This document shows positions 35,701 to 45,573 of a stretch of DNA of 64,000 bases, piece after piece. This DNA is from Metaphire vulgaris. Lineage: Eukaryota; Annelida; Clitellata; Crassiclitellata; Megascolecidae. The translations under genes and the position numbers were made by a program. The stretch lies in contig CM030835.1 in NCBI GenBank assembly GCA_018105865.1, forward strand, positions 22,118,934 through 22,182,933, in the 5' to 3' direction. The notes beneath the pieces were generated by a model, which saw nothing but the letters and a program-made list of their open reading frames with translations, was not told where the DNA came from and did not search any database. Each line of letters opens with the position of its first letter. Within the stretch, counting starts at the first letter, position 1.

Positions 35701-37779
35701 GGACTTTGCTCATACTACAGGAAGTTTGTCCCAGATTTTTCCAGATTGGCGTCACCTTTATCAGAACTAACGAAAAAGCAAGTCAGGTTCCATTGGAGCG
35801 AGGTACAACAGACAGCTTTCGAGAGACTGAAAGAGAAGTTAACGACAGCACCAGTTTTAGGCTTACCATTGGACGAAGGAGACTATATACTGGATACAGA
35901 TGCTTCAGATACAGCCATATGAGCTGTGTTATCGCAAAAGCAGAATGGAGTCGAGAGAGTATTAGCCTTTGGCAGTCGATTATTGTCAAGTGCCGAAAAG
36001 AATTACTGTGTAACGCGAAGAGAACTGTTAGCGGTTGTATATTTCGTCAAGTATTATAGAGCGTACTTGTTAGGAAGATCATTTTTGTTGCGGACAGATC
36101 ACGCTGCACTACAGTGGTTGAACAGGACTCCTGAGCCTATTGGACAGCAAGCGAGGTGGCAGGAGTGTCTATCTGAATACACGTTCACGATTAAGCATAG
36201 ACCAGGTACAAGTCACGCGAATGCGGACGCCTTGTCAAGAAGACCGGAAGACACGAATGAAAAAGTCGTGGCAACCATACAGGTAGATTGGAATGATACC
36301 ATTATAAGCAAAGAACAAAAGAAGGATCCTTTCATCGCAAGATTACGAGAATGGGTAGAGAACGGACCGCCAGAATTTTCGGAAATATTAACAGAAGATG
36401 AGAAGACTAAGACACTATGGCACCAGAGAGACCAGTTGATGTTAAGAGATGATCTTTTTTATCGAGTGAGTGTGGAGGGACACTTACAGTTAGTGATACC
36501 ACAGAGCTTGAGGAACGATTTCTTGAATAGAATACACTCAGGTATGACAGGAGGACACCTTGGTGTGAGACGCACACGGCATCAAGTGCGTAGAAGGGCT
36601 TATTGGCCCGGTTGGTCAAAAGACACCGAAAGGTTTTGTCTCAAGTGTATAGATTGTCAGAGATATCGTCAGGGGCGAGCACCGAGAAACGCCAAGTTGA
36701 GTCCGATACCATGCGGAGCGCCATGGGAAATTGTAGCAATGGATGTAACAGGACCACATCCAAGAAGTCGGAACGGATACATCTATATATTGACGATACA
36801 AGATCATTTTACCAAATTCGTAGACGCCATACCCATGAGGAATCAAGAAGCAGAGACTATTGCTAGGATATTTATCGAGAAGATATGTATTGTGTATGGA
36901 ACACCGTTGAGACTGTTATCAGATAGGGGACCGGCTTTCGAATCGCAAGTGTTTCGAGAGATGTGCAAGTTACTTGGTATTGATAAAGTGCGCACCACGA
37001 GCTATGAACCACGAACGAATGGATTCATGGAACGCTACCACCGTACCATGAATTCCATGATAGGGAAAATGGTGCAAGAAAACCATCGGAATTGGGATGA
37101 AGTATTACCATTAACGACAGCAGCTTGTCGAGCATCAGTGCATGAATGTACGGGGTATACCCCAAATTATTTAATGTTCGGAAAAGAGAATAGAATGCCG
37201 GTAGATTTAGTCTACGGACCGGTGCCACAGAACAGTCGGACACCGTACATTGATTATATAGAAGACCTGAGGGAAAAATTCATTGACGCCTACGCAGTCG
37301 TAAGAGAGAATCTGAAGACAGCTGCAAGGAGACGGAAAGACAGATATGATTTAAAGGTACGACAGAAGAAGTTTCAAATCGGAGACGAGGTATGGATATT
37401 TGTACCTCGAAGAAGAAGAGGACACTATCCAAAGTGTCAAAAGTTTTACGAAGGACCGTACATTGTATTAGAACGGACAGGTCCACTCAACTATAGAGTC
37501 CAAAAGAAGCCACGAGGAAGAATATTCGTGACTCACATGGATAAGACGTTATTATACAAAGCTTGTGGAGAAAAAGAAGTCTCGCAAGAAAATGAAGACG
37601 GTCAGGAAGAAGAACGAATTCCTGATAGAGAAGAGATTTTCGAAGAAGAAAAGAGGAAGACTATTAACGACGAGATGTTAGAACCGAGTCCAGAGACAGT
37701 TGAAATTCACGATGAAACAGAAACTAGACGTCAGAGACCACGAAGAGTTATAAGAAGACCAGCCAGATACGCTGATTGA
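32779..37779 (+). pseudogene. Gag-Pol polyprotein of element A, two in-frame stops
   Basis: One reading frame of 1,667 codons encodes the element polyprotein. Gag (about 1-415) ends in a CCHC zinc knuckle (C416, C419, H424, C429), followed by an aspartic protease with DTGS at 475-478. Reverse transcriptase follows, with LDLRSGYHQI and the catalytic YLDD box at 892-895, then RNase H (TDHAALQWL, NADALSR). The integrase has an HHCC zinc module and a D,D,E triad at codons 1322, 1382 and 1418 (35 residues between the last two), and it ends with a GPY-type module (EGPYIV). TAA at 35557-35559 and TGA at 35920-35922 interrupt it after the reverse transcriptase and in RNase H. All parts share one frame, so these are point mutations. 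I see no chromodomain. Confidence 0.9.
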
Positions 37780-38154
37780 GATTCAAAGGATTTGGAAAGA
37801 AAAAGAGACATTTCATTGTTTAATTTTAATATACTTGTTAATTGTAGACGCTAATGTCGTCGTCACGATTATTGAATCTAGAAGAAGATATCGAGAAAGA
37901 AATTTCTTAAATATTGCTTAATTCATTTGGTTAAAGTTGTTCAATCATTTTATAACTGTTCTTTTACTTAATTATATTGTATATGAATCTGTATAAACTT
38001 AAATTTAATTGACGCTTGATGTAAAAACGCTATTGATTATGTAACTGCGATTAATTTTGCTGGTTGTGAACACGCTAAGGCACTCCCCGCACACATTTTT
38101 GTTTGTTCTATTAAATGAGGGATGGGGACCATCCCGTGCCTAAGTCCGGGGTAG
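37780..38154 (+). other. 3' untranslated region of element A
   Basis: AT-rich stretch between the end of pol and the 3' LTR. A gagggatgggga purine tract (38117-38128) and the tccggggtag just before the LTR are candidates for the polypurine tract; neither is decisive. Confidence 0.5.
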
Positions 38155-38873
38155 TGTAGCGAAATTGATAATAGCAAGCATGAGATCCAATAATAAAATA
38201 TAAGAAGATAGTTTATAAGACAATCGCTAGATGGCGCTGATGGCCAGTTAGGTGGTTTAAATAAGGAATAAATTAATAATAATAATAATTAAGGACCTTT
38301 AATAATAATAACTATATAATAAATAGGTGAAAGGCCTAGGGAAGTTAGGCATAGAATGTCCAATAGAGGGCGCTAGGTATTGTCGAGTTATAGCCCGATA
38401 GGTAGTTGCAGTATAGCACACCTCTTTAAAGGTACTATCAGAGTCCTATAAATAGAGGTCCCTTAGATGGCCACGGGGCTGGTATACTGAGTTTCGACTT
38501 GGAGTGCCAAAGTAGGTGGAGGTACCTTCGAGGTACTACATTTCCGCTAGGGAAGTGGCAATCCACCGCGGAAGCGGTTCCCAAGGGGCAGGGTTGTGCC
38601 CCATCAAAAGATAAGACCGCGGCGCGTTAGGAGAGGGAAGGAGCCCGTGGAAAGGCCCGGTAGATCCCTAGGTAGTACCTGAGGTAGTACCCGAAGTAAG
38701 AGGCACAGAGGTAGTACCTGAAGAGCCAGAAGAGCGAGGTAGTACCTGAGCCGGGATTTCGAGGTAGTACCTGAAGAACCAGATATAGAGGTTGTAGTAC
38801 CTAAGAGCAAGAAGAGAGAGGTAGTACCCGACAGAAGAAGGTAGTACCTGAAAGAGATATAGAGGTAGTACAC

Positions 38874-38915
<42 letters not shown>

Positions 38916-39056
38916 ATCAGCCATATAATAATAAAACCTTAGCCAAAAAGCTAAGTCGAATACCCAACCCACCCGCCTTAATTGAAAGAAAGATAATCCT
39001 GTTAGCGGCCGACGTCAGTCATCCTGGTAGATTAGCAATAAGGCCGGTTCGCAACA
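38155..39056 (+). repeat. 3' LTR of element A
   Basis: 902 bp, nearly identical to the 5' LTR. It carries TATAAATA at 38447-38454, the ggtagtacc array at 38671-38873 and a longer GA run. It ends cgcaaca followed by TTAT. Confidence 0.9.
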
Positions 39057-39069
39057 TTATTATATATAT

Positions 39070-39242
39070 TGTTGTAGGTGGCTGTGTCTTACTTACTATT
39101 TATGTATATTTGGAGTCTTTGGTTTGGACTCTGGGGCTTCCTGTTGGGTTTTTAGGATAAGTGCGAGCTGTTTGAGAATAAAACTTATTTAATCAACAAA
39201 TTCTTCTTTTTATAAACCACATCGCGCTCCGAGCCTCCCACA
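39070..39242 (+). repeat. 5' LTR of element B
   Basis: 173 bp, tgttgtaggtggctg to gcctcccaca, with aataaa near 39177. It is followed directly by tttgagggctcgtag, presumably the primer binding site, though I cannot assign a tRNA. Confidence 0.9.
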
Positions 39243-39599
39243 TTTGAGGGCTCGTAGAGTTTTTTTGGGACCTATCGCATTATTTTTCGAGGAAGTCTCT
39301 TTTTGAAGGATATTTTTGGAAAAAACTTTGCGTCTGTGTGAGACATGTGATTCAATTCTATGGAACGGCTCTTCGATGCTGAATATCTTTTGGGTTCCAG
39401 ATCAGTATTCTGAGACATTTAGAAACTATTTCCAGACGTTGGAGATTCTTGTCTTCGTCCATCGAAGGCGTATCGTTCGGTGAGAAAAATTTTTCGCCGT
39501 CCTTGTCGACGTTTTGCGGATCCTGTCCGTGTTTCGACCGCTGTTGACGCAAGCGGTCATTCTCTTTCGTCGTTGCTTTCCTTTTCGGGAGGCGTTTCT

Positions 39600-39850
39600 T
39601 CGTCCCGTCGACGTTCTTCGGTCCAGGCCATCGGGCCTGGCGTTATTTCTGCGTCCACCGACGTTCTTCGCTCCAGGCCATCAGGTCCTGGTGTCGTTTC
39701 TGCGTCCACCGACGTCCTTCACGCCAGGCCATCGGGTCTGGTGTCATTTCTACGTCCACCGACGTCCTGCGGTCTAGGCAATCCTGTCCTGGCGCTGTCT
39801 TGAGTTCCATCGTCGTTTCGTCGGTCCAGGCAGTCGTGTCCTGGCATTTG
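39600..39850 (+). repeat. Five-unit hairpin array in the leader of element B
   Basis: A 50-52-base unit recurs five times; the ccagg/ctagg starts are at 39623, 39673, 39724, 39774 and 39826. Each unit has an inverted pair of the ccagg...cctgg type. The first is a perfect 7-bp stem with a 4-base loop (ccaggcc atcg ggcctgg), and the third keeps the stem with a G-T pair. It lies in the untranslated leader between the LTR and gag, where packaging signals are expected. Confidence 0.8.
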
Positions 39851-40154
39851 AACGCATTGAACTGCTGCCTTGATGTCCAAACAGACATTGAAAGAAAGAA
39901 GGCCATTCCAAGAGAGAAAAACTGTTCACATTTCATGTGAATTTGGCTTAGCCAATTACTTGTTAGAAGTGAAATTAAAGCAGAATTGTAACGCTACGTG
40001 TAAAGCAAAGCAAATTCAAGTTAAATTGCATTTTGAGAAAATTGCATTGGGTGCTGTATTTTTGTGTGTTGAGTGAAAAGTGCATTGTGAGACAACACAG
40101 CATCAAGTTGTATTGTTTTGAGTATTGATTTGGTTATAATATTCTGTCTTTAGA

Positions 40155-43100
40155 ATGGATCCTGTTACAACATTAGCAACCCCAGTGAAACTTACATTCG
40201 ACTCTGTGTTTGATTTGTCAATAGAGCAATTAAGAGAAGAGCTACTTAAATTAGGCCAAGAATCTAAAGGCTTATCGAAGCCAGCCATGCAGAGGATTCT
40301 TTGTAAAATTCTAACAGATAAATCTAGTGTAGAGGAAGTTTCAGAAATTCAATTGAAATTTAAACAGTTAGAATTCGAACAGAGAAAAGAGGAAAGATTA
40401 GCATTAGCTGAATTGAAGAAGGAAGAAAGATTAGCTGAAATGAAGAGGGAAGAAAGATTGGCTGAAGAGAGAAAAGAGGAGAGATTAGCTGCTGAAAGAA
40501 GCGAGCAGAGAAGATTAGAGGCTGAAGAAAAAGAGAGAATCAGAAAACATGAATTAGAATTGAAAGCTTTGGAGTTGAAAAAGGCATCTGACTCAGAATC
40601 AGTGGCTAGTGGTGAGAATTCTAATTCAAATTCTCCTAATTTGAATTCATTTAGACATTCCAATTTGATAAAGTTTGTCCCAAAGTATTCTGATACAATA
40701 GATATTGAAGACTATCTTCTTTCATTTGAAAAAGCAATGTTATTGAATGAAGTTGACAAGAGTAAATGGTCTAGATTGCTTTATACCCAATTCACGGGTC
40801 GGGCTTTGCGTGTATTTTCGGAGTTATCCATTGACGACTCTAAGGATTATGATGTTTTCAAAGCTGCACTGCTTACACATTTTGAAAAGGTTCCTGAATT
40901 CTATCGATTGCGTTTTAGGAATTTATCTATTGAATCTAAGGAAACTTATTCGAGTTTTGCATTTAGATTGCAGAAACCTTTCTCTCGTTGGTTGCAGAGC
41001 GAGAAATGTGAAAAGGATTTGGAAAAGCTTTTAGAAGTTCTTAAGATTGAACAATTTGTAAAGTGTTTGCCTTTCCAAATTAAGCAATGGCTTCTTGATA
41101 AAAAACCGGTAAGTCTAACAGAAGCAGCCAGATGGGCGGATGAATATGCTGTTTTGCATAATTCTGATAATTCATCGCGTTTTCGTAGCAGTCAAAGTGT
41201 ATATTCGGGTGAATTTCGTAAGCCTGAGGGAAATTTTTCATTTGGAAATTTTGGAAATAATTGGAGGTTTGGAAAACGTGAAAATTCAAATTATTCTGAA
41301 ACCAGAAGGTTTCATACTCCAGTTTCGCCAAAATTGGATGGAAGGTTAAGTGATAGAAGTGATAGATTTGGTAAAACTACAGTTTGTTCTTATTGTAAAG
41401 ACAGTTCACATGTTATAGCTAACTGTGAGAGGCTAAAACGAAAAAATGACAGAACATCGGGTAATATGAGTAGGAACACCCAACCTAAGAATGTGAATTT
41501 TGTAAATAATGAAAATTTAAAAGTTGATTCACAGTTCCGAAATTTTTGTTCCAATGGTTCAGTGTTAAGTGTGGATGGTTTGGAACGGGATGTGGTTATA
41601 CTAAGAGACTCTGGATCTTTGCAGAGTTTAGTAAAGAAAGATGTTTTGAAAGAAAATGAATTTGTTGACACTAAAGAAATAAGGTTGATTCGTTGTGCAA
41701 ATGGGATTGTAACAGAAATTCCTTTAGTTGAAGTCAATTTGAAGAGTAAATTTTCTGATGGAGTGGTTTTGCTTGGTGTTACCGAGTATTTGCCAGAAAA
41801 TGTTGATTTTATAATTGGTAATGATTTGGATTCTAATTCGAGAATTGAAAGTGTAAATGTGGTAACTCGTTTACAAGCTAAGAAGTTGATGCAGGTAGAT
41901 CCAATTATTGACACTAAGAGTGTTGACACTGATACTGTAGGAGTTTTCATTGATAATGAGAATGAAGATGTGAATTTGTCTGATGGTGATTTATCTAATT
42001 TGTATTCGGATAATGTTGTGCATTCGGACAGTGACATTGATATAAGTGACAATGATGAAGATACGCTGGTTGATAATGCAGTTGAGTTGTCTAATGAATC
42101 TGTGGTTAATGATATTTCCAATTTGAATTCTGATGTGAATTTTAATGCTTTATCTCATGATGATTTGATTAAGTTACAGTATGAAGATGTTTCATTAAGA
42201 CCATTATATGATTTAGTTGTGAAAGCTAGCAATGGTGCTCAATTGCCTTGTTTTGTGATACAGAATGATGTTTTGCTGAGAAAAGCAAGGGATACACGTA
42301 GTTCTGAAGTAGATTTGGGAATAGACCAAATTGTGGTTCCTAAAATTTTGAGGGAGAAGCTACTCTTCTTATCTCATGATATCCCTTCGAGTGCGCACTT
42401 GGGAGTTCAGAAAACTTTAGATAGGCTGCAAAGAAATTTTTGGTGGCCTGGAATTTCAAGTATGGTGAAGAAATACTGTCGTACTTGTGACGTATGTCAA
42501 AGGCTGGGAAAAGGAAAATCTAGATTGAAAGCACCTTTGATTAATCTGCCAGTAATTTCGAAAGTGTGGTGTCGTTTAGCAATTGATGTGGTAGGACCAC
42601 TGAGTGTTTGTAAAAATACGGGTAACCGGTATATTTTGACGATGCTAGACTTGTCGACTCATTATCCATTAGCATTTCCGTTGCAGAATTGTTCGGCTTC
42701 TGAAGTTGCGAAGTGTTTGGTGAATGCTTTCTCTATGTTTGGTTTTGTGAATGAAATTTTATCGGATAATGGTTCAAATTTTTTATCAGATTTGCTTCAA
42801 ATTTTTATGCTTGAATTTGGTATTCATCATATTCGTACAAGTCCATACCATCCGGAAACGGATGGAAATCTTGAACGTTTTCACCGAGTTTTGAAGGACA
42901 TGTTAAAGGCAATGGCTGAAACTTACAATGATAATTGGGATGAATTTTTGCCATGGGTACTTTTTGCCTATAGAGAGGTACCTGTAAGAGGATTGGGAGG
43001 GTACTCTCCATTTGATCTCATGTTCGGACGTGACATTTGCGGACCTCTCTCATTGATTAAACAGTTTTGGTTGGCTGAAACAGTGGATGAATTTCTAAAT

Positions 43101-44480
43101 AAGTCTAAGAAAACTAATCTCGTTGATTTTGTCTTGGATTTACGTGAAAAAATTAGAAGTTCACTTGAAGCAGCAAATGAGAATACTGTTGTTTCACAGG
43201 GTAAATCTAAGAGTTGGTTTGACAGAAAAACTGTTGAAGTTTCTTTTAATCCTGGTGATAAGGTTTTGGTGTTATTACCTGTAAAAGGTAAGCCTTTACA
43301 AGCAAAGTACTTTGGTCCATACGAAGTGATTAAAAAACTTGGAGCTGTTGACTATGTAATTTCTACGCCTAATCGAAGAAAAATTAAGCGTGTTTGTCAT
43401 GTAAACTTGATGAAGAAGTATGAAGAACGTGATTTTTCTGTGTTATGTTCAGATTTGATGTTGAAAGTAAACTCAAATTCTTGTGATCAAGAGACAGTGA
43501 AGACAATGAGTGCAGATAATTTTGTTGATGATGATGATAGTGTAAATAAATTAAATTTTAAAGATTCTGTGAATAATTGCAAGTCATTAATTAAGAATGA
43601 TGTTTATTCTACAGTTGAAAATAGTTCAGTTTCTGTTTTGTGTTCTGAAAGTGTATTTGATAAAGTTGATTATGAGGAATTTTGTGATTCAGAATGTCCT
43701 TATGATTTATGGCAGAGGGATAAATCAATTGAATCTGATGCTGTGGTGCAAGATTTTGTTGATAGATCTCAGTTGGATTCAAGTTTGAAATCTGAATTAT
43801 TTGAAGTTTTGAAACCTTTTGGTGATGTGTTTACAACTAAGCCTGGTTGCACTAATTTAGTTAAGCATAAGATTAAGTTAGTGGATGGTGCTAGGCCAGT
43901 TGCTCAAAAAGCTTATAGAATGAATCCTGAGAGATTGAAAAAAGTTGAAGAGGAGATTTCTGAATTATTGAGTTTGGAAATTATTGAAGAGTCTAATTCA
44001 GAATGGGCTGCTCCTATAGTTGTGGTCAAGAAATCAGATGGTTCTGATCGTTTGTGCACTGATTTTCGTCGTTTGAATGCTATTACTTGTGATGATGTTT
44101 TTCCAATGCCACGTGTTGAAGATCTGATCGATAAAGTGGGTAAAGCTAAATTTATGAGTAAATTAGATCTTTCGCGCGGTTTCTGGCAGATAATGCTAGA
44201 TGAAGAATCTGTTCCTTTAACTGGTTTTGTTCTTCCTAATGGTCATTTTCAATGGAAGTGTATGAGTTTTGGTTTAAAGGGAGCTCCTGCGACATTTGCA
44301 AAGTTAGGTCGAGTTTTGGTTAAGGGTATTCAAGAGTTTTGTGATGTGTTTTTCGATGATTTAATTGTGTTTAGTGGGTGTTGGTCAGATCATGCTAAAC
44401 ATTTGAATGAAATTTTGTCTAGAATTAAGGAGGCTGGGTTGACATTGAATCCAAAGAAATGTTCTTTTTGCAAATGCTGA
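40155..44480 (+). CDS. Gag-protease-integrase-RT polyprotein of element B
   Basis: An intact frame of 1,441 codons from the first ATG of the long frame. Gag carries a strongly charged predicted coiled coil (about 75-150, EERLA-type repeats) and one CCHC knuckle (C411, C414, H419, C424). A protease-like DSGS lies at 485-488, then an acidic Ser/Asp-rich linker (about 600-670). Integrase follows with an HHCC module (about 735-775), a D,D,E triad at 811, 871 and 907, and a GPY-type C-terminal module (FGPYEV). The reverse transcriptase comes last, with LDLSRGFWQI and FFDD at 1399-1402, where most relatives have a Tyr in the first catalytic-box position. The frame ends in TGA at 44478-44480, just past the RT, because of small indels; RNase H sequence continues downstream. 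Confidence 0.9.
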   Translation: MDPVTTLATPVKLTFDSVFDLSIEQLREELLKLGQESKGLSKPAMQRILCKILTDKSSVEEVSEIQLKFKQLEFEQRKEERLALAELKKEERLAEMKREERLAEERKEERLAAERSEQRRLEAEEKERIRKHELELKALELKKASDSESVASGENSNSNSPNLNSFRHSNLIKFVPKYSDTIDIEDYLLSFEKAMLLNEVDKSKWSRLLYTQFTGRALRVFSELSIDDSKDYDVFKAALLTHFEKVPEFYRLRFRNLSIESKETYSSFAFRLQKPFSRWLQSEKCEKDLEKLLEVLKIEQFVKCLPFQIKQWLLDKKPVSLTEAARWADEYAVLHNSDNSSRFRSSQSVYSGEFRKPEGNFSFGNFGNNWRFGKRENSNYSETRRFHTPVSPKLDGRLSDRSDRFGKTTVCSYCKDSSHVIANCERLKRKNDRTSGNMSRNTQPKNVNFVNNENLKVDSQFRNFCSNGSVLSVDGLERDVVILRDSGSLQSLVKKDVLKENEFVDTKEIRLIRCANGIVTEIPLVEVNLKSKFSDGVVLLGVTEYLPENVDFIIGNDLDSNSRIESVNVVTRLQAKKLMQVDPIIDTKSVDTDTVGVFIDNENEDVNLSDGDLSNLYSDNVVHSDSDIDISDNDEDTLVDNAVELSNESVVNDISNLNSDVNFNALSHDDLIKLQYEDVSLRPLYDLVVKASNGAQLPCFVIQNDVLLRKARDTRSSEVDLGIDQIVVPKILREKLLFLSHDIPSSAHLGVQKTLDRLQRNFWWPGISSMVKKYCRTCDVCQRLGKGKSRLKAPLINLPVISKVWCRLAIDVVGPLSVCKNTGNRYILTMLDLSTHYPLAFPLQNCSASEVAKCLVNAFSMFGFVNEILSDNGSNFLSDLLQIFMLEFGIHHIRTSPYHPETDGNLERFHRVLKDMLKAMAETYNDNWDEFLPWVLFAYREVPVRGLGGYSPFDLMFGRDICGPLSLIKQFWLAETVDEFLNKSKKTNLVDFVLDLREKIRSSLEAANENTVVSQGKSKSWFDRKTVEVSFNPGDKVLVLLPVKGKPLQAKYFGPYEVIKKLGAVDYVISTPNRRKIKRVCHVNLMKKYEERDFSVLCSDLMLKVNSNSCDQETVKTMSADNFVDDDDSVNKLNFKDSVNNCKSLIKNDVYSTVENSSVSVLCSESVFDKVDYEEFCDSECPYDLWQRDKSIESDAVVQDFVDRSQLDSSLKSELFEVLKPFGDVFTTKPGCTNLVKHKIKLVDGARPVAQKAYRMNPERLKKVEEEISELLSLEIIEESNSEWAAPIVVVKKSDGSDRLCTDFRRLNAITCDDVFPMPRVEDLIDKVGKAKFMSKLDLSRGFWQIMLDEESVPLTGFVLPNGHFQWKCMSFGLKGAPATFAKLGRVLVKGIQEFCDVFFDDLIVFSGCWSDHAKHLNEILSRIKEAGLTLNPKKCSFCKC

Positions 44481-45150
44481 GGTAGAATTTTAGGACACCA
44501 TTTGGGATTAAATTCTGTTCAACCTTTAAAATCGAAAATTGATGTTTTACTAAATTTTCCAAGACCTCAGAATAAAAAGCAAGTGCTTTCATGGCTTGGT
44601 ATTGCGGGATATTATCGTCGTTTTTTGCCACATTTTTCTGAAGTGACTTTACCATTAACAGAAATGTTGAAGAAAAACAAAAATTTTGAATGGTCTGAGA
44701 GTGCTGAAAAATCATTTATTGAGTTGAAGTCTAGGTTAGCTTTAGACCAATTCTACGTCCACCTGATTACAATGAGAAATTCTTTTGGCCGTAGATGCTT
44801 CTTTTTACTGTGTGGGAGGATGTTTGTTTCAGATGTATGAGGGAATTGAACACCCAGTATGTTATTTTAGTAGGAAATTAAACAAACATCAAATTAACTA
44901 TTCGATCGTTGAGAAAGAGGCTTATTCTCTTTTGTTAGCGGTTAGGTTATTTTCTGTTTATTTTGGTTCAAATTCAGTTGTGGTTTTTACGGATCATTCT
45001 CCTTTGAAGGCGATTGCTAGTATGTCAAATTCTAATCAGAGACTGTTGAGATGGAGTCTTGAACTCAACCAATATGCTTTGGAAATTAAGCATCGTGCGG
45101 GTAAAGATAACGTCTTACCTGATTTATTAAGTAGAGTACCTGATATTTAG
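44481..45150 (+). pseudogene. RNase H part of element B pol, frameshifted
   Basis: The connection and RNase H domains continue after the stop, first in the gag-pol frame (44502-44840; YYRRFLPHFSE block) and then in the next frame (44785-45150). The latter has a VDASFYCVGG block, KEAYSLLLA and FTDHSPLKAI with the RNase H carboxylates, and ends PDLLSRVPDI. The breaks sit near 44465-44480, 44745 and 44770, beside short A or T runs, so sequencing or assembly error is possible as well as mutation. Confidence 0.8.
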
Positions 45151-45293
45151 TTGATTAACCTGACATTTAATTTAGTAGTATTTCGGGTACTGTTTTTTTT
45201 GGTAAGGTTGTAATTTGGTCAGTTTTTTCTGTGTACTGTAATTTGTGACTTAATTGTATGATTTTTTCCTTCTCATATCAAAAATCATAATTG

Positions 45294-45305
45294 TAAGGGG
45301 GAGGA
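45294..45305 (+). promoter_or_regulatory. Polypurine tract of element B
   Basis: taagggggagga lies 2 bases before the 3' LTR, the expected place for plus-strand priming. Confidence 0.75.
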
Positions 45306-45307
45306 TA

Positions 45308-45480
45308 TGTTGTAGGTGGCTGTGTCTTACTTACTATTTATGTATATTTGGAGTCTTTGGTTTGGACTCTGGGGCTTCCTGTTGGGTTTTTAGGATAAGT
45401 GCGAGCTGTTTGAGAATAAAACTTATTTAATCAACAAATTCTTCTTTTTATAAACCACATCGCGCTCCGAGCCTCCCACA
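45308..45480 (+). repeat. 3' LTR of element B
   Basis: 173 bp; no difference from the 5' LTR was seen by eye. Confidence 0.9.
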
Positions 45481-45573
45481 ATATATAATAATGATGAGGG
45501 GAGTCATTATTATATATGTAATAATGAGGGGGAGTTATTATTATATGAGAGTCATTATAATATACTATACCGG

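Larger units (their letters stand above)
31823..39056 (+). mobile_element. LTR retrotransposon A, Ty3/gypsy type
   Basis: A complete 7.2-kb element: 5' LTR 31823-32709, primer binding site at 32714, one gag-pol frame 32779-37779 and 3' LTR 38155-39056. TTAT on both sides (31819-31822 and 39057-39060) is a 4-bp target duplication. The domain order gag, protease, reverse transcriptase, RNase H, integrase is that of Ty3/gypsy. The two LTRs differ at roughly ten places, mostly one-base indels, so the insertion is recent. No envelope-like frame follows pol. Confidence 0.9.
39070..45480 (+). mobile_element. LTR retrotransposon B, Gmr1-like
   Basis: A complete 6.4-kb element with short 173-bp LTRs (39070-39242 and 45308-45480) that look identical by eye. 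It is flanked by the AT-rich duplication ATATAT (39064-39069 and 45481-45486; 4-6 bp, ambiguous). It starts 14 bases after the 3' LTR of element A, inside the same MITE arm. Integrase precedes reverse transcriptase, the order I know from the Gmr1 group of Ty3/gypsy-related elements in deuterostomes. Confidence 0.9.
31318..45569. mobile_element. Ginger-like MITE copy 1, split by two LTR elements
   Basis: The left terminus TGTAGCATATTATAATG follows CCGG (31314-31317), and the right terminus ends cattataatatactata before CCGG (45570-45573). The surviving MITE parts are 31318-31822, 39057-39069 and 45481-45569. Comparison with the intact copy at 58450-59047 shows that elements A and B both sit in the right inverted arm. 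The central segment contains decayed LINE reverse-transcriptase coding sequence, also present in the other copy. Confidence 0.8.

Noticed and set aside
32973..36866. Antisense and off-frame open frames inside gag-pol of element A
   Set aside because: Shadows of the real frame, which has all the domains.
37500..37779. A chromodomain at the end of the integrase of element A
   Set aside because: The C-terminus after the GPY-type module is acidic and then basic, without the aromatic cage pattern of a chromodomain.
39480..39936. Several open frames over the leader of element B
   Set aside because: The 50-52-base hairpin repeat is nearly in frame and stop-free, so frames are open by structure; no domain is present.
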